Part shown: piece after piece, positions 62,745 through 64,000 of the stretch
How positions within the stretch are numbered: the first letter of the stretch is position 1
Layout of the letters: each line of letters begins with the position of its first letter
Assembly: GCF_035222485.1 (NCBI RefSeq)
Contig: NC_085923.1
Span: 992,001-1,056,000 of the forward strand
From: Podospora pseudoanserina
Lineage: Eukaryota; Ascomycota; Sordariomycetes; Sordariales; Podosporaceae
DNA: 64,000 nt
Direction: 5' to 3'
Translations under genes and position numbers: made by a program
Notes under the pieces: generated by a model
Told to the model about the DNA's origin: nothing
The model's database searches: none
What the model saw: only the letters and a program-made list of their open reading frames with translations

Positions 62745-64000
62745 GATGGGCGGCAGATGCTCAAAATGGATGTCAGATGTGTACCAAGATGGGAATAACA
62801 CAGCCCTGTTGGACTTTCTTGGACAAATGAAGAAAAGTAACAAAGTCAGGGACGAAGACGGGGACGGGGTACGTCAGTGCTGTACACGCGCGGCTGCAGC
62901 AATACACGCGAAGAGGCTCAAAAAGAAGACAACAAGAGAAGGAGGGGAGAAGGACGAGATCGAGGCAAGCCTCAGTCTGCGGGGGATGTGATCAAAGCTA
63001 CTTAGTGACCTTGGGTAATCATGGCATGTACACGCAGCAACGGGGCCCATCCGTCCACAACGACAGCCGAAGCATCTGGGGTGCAACTCTGCGGCGTACA
63101 TTGCGGCACATGTTATTATTGAGATGGCGACAGGGCCCTCTACCTGCGTGTGCAGCTAGGGAAAACTTGGGATGAGATTGTACCGCTCTTGGCCCTCCAT
63201 TGCAGAAGGGGCTTGGGTGCTCTTTTTGGAGAGGAGGCTGTTGCTTGAAGGGCCTGCTTGCCCCCTGTTCCCCGTCAGCTCCTTGGCAAGGGTAGGGAGT
63301 GAAAGAAGGGGGGGGGGGTTGCATTGGCACTTGCTGAGGGAGGGTGCTGAGATGGTTATGTCCTGGGAACGAGACTCGACTCGAAGAAAGTAGACAGTTA
63401 AGACAAATAATGTACACTTGCACTGGCTTTTCCTCTGAAATGTGTATAATCTGAGCCCTTGAAAGAACGAGATGTGGGTGGAAAACAACCAACTACCGTA
63501 GGCAGGTAGGGACAACTGAATTTCCAGGTCAGCTTCCACAACCCTTCCATGCCAACCCGGGAATAGGAGTGGCCATCTTGGATAGAACGCATGGCCATGG
63601 TCCATGGTCGTGTGCCGCTCCGGGGATCATTGACGACATGATGCCAGGGCCATTTCTCAGTAGATTCCGTAGGGCTGCCGGGATACTTGCGATGAGGTGC
63701 AGCACAGCGTATGTGGGCATGTTTCGGTAAATTGGGTCTCCTGTGTACACCCATTTTTTTGTTCATGCCCAGGGAGCACTTTCATCTCAAGGAGGGGTAG
63801 TATCGCGTGTATTTTGCCCTAGCAGTTTGTTCGTGTACCCTTTTCTTAACCGCCGGCCTGACTTGTAAAGCGGCGCAGTGTGAGAAGTGCGGAATTTGCT
63901 GCAGCAGAGGCAACCACGCCTATTGGCCAGTATCCTCGGCATACAGTTCCATAGTATGGCCGGCCGAGTTGTCATTTCGCAGACCATACTTGGAGAAGTG
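62745..64000. other. Upstream region of the transcription factor gene
   Basis: More than 1.2 kb of leader and promoter to the window edge. It contains a run of ten G near 63310. ORFs of 60-157 codons on both strands have no family features, so the next gene lies outside. Confidence 0.55.

Overview
The window reads as nuclear DNA of a filamentous ascomycete (Pezizomycotina), most likely a sordariomycete and plausibly Sordariales; the order is inferred. Grounds: compact genes with 48-90 nt introns carrying GTRNGT donors and CTNAC/TACTAAC branch points, single-copy fungal housekeeping genes (hulA/RSP5, AIP1, RRP4, MCT1, ISWI, eIF3i, C1-THF synthase), and an AT-rich island with the signature of repeat-induced point mutation (RIP).

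Left arm, 0-14.5 kb: an SPX membrane protein cut by the window edge, a nitronate monooxygenase convergent with an YtcJ-like amidohydrolase, the NEDD4-type ubiquitin ligase, a Pab2-type RRM protein, and a frame-disrupted conserved fungal gene of unknown function beside the island. Island, about 15-25.85 kb: one full-length Ty3/gypsy chromovirus (16008-23874) with 404-bp LTRs and a near-perfect 5-bp target duplication, saturated by RIP. A later, unmutated solo LTR with its own perfect 5-bp duplication lies inside its gag, and two further LTR fragments lie to the right. A RIP-riddled frame antisense to the element sits between chromodomain and 3' LTR.

Right arm, 26-64 kb: AIP1, a tRNA-like sequence, ALG13 (with a 156-codon open frame continuing past its stop), mitoribosomal mS35, a fatty-aldehyde dehydrogenase using a GC-AG intron, RRP4, mitochondrial malonyltransferase MCT1, a TRAPPC2L/Tca17-like TRAPP subunit, a GT90/CAP10 glycosyltransferase with two apparent frameshifts, a low-complexity repeat ORF, a small conserved fungal protein, ISWI, eIF3i, a 248-bp MITE-like element, trifunctional C1-tetrahydrofolate synthase, and a large C2H2 transcription factor whose promoter runs to the right edge.

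The genes do not form a cluster or shared pathway; this is ordinary core genome interrupted by one transposon island. Several reading frames (13.2-14.5, 39.5 and 41.3-41.45 kb) break by single bases, two of them in or near G or C runs, so assembly indels should be excluded before calling pseudogenes. Exon boundaries were placed by hand from splice motifs and frame; family names rest on recognised motifs, not on searches.
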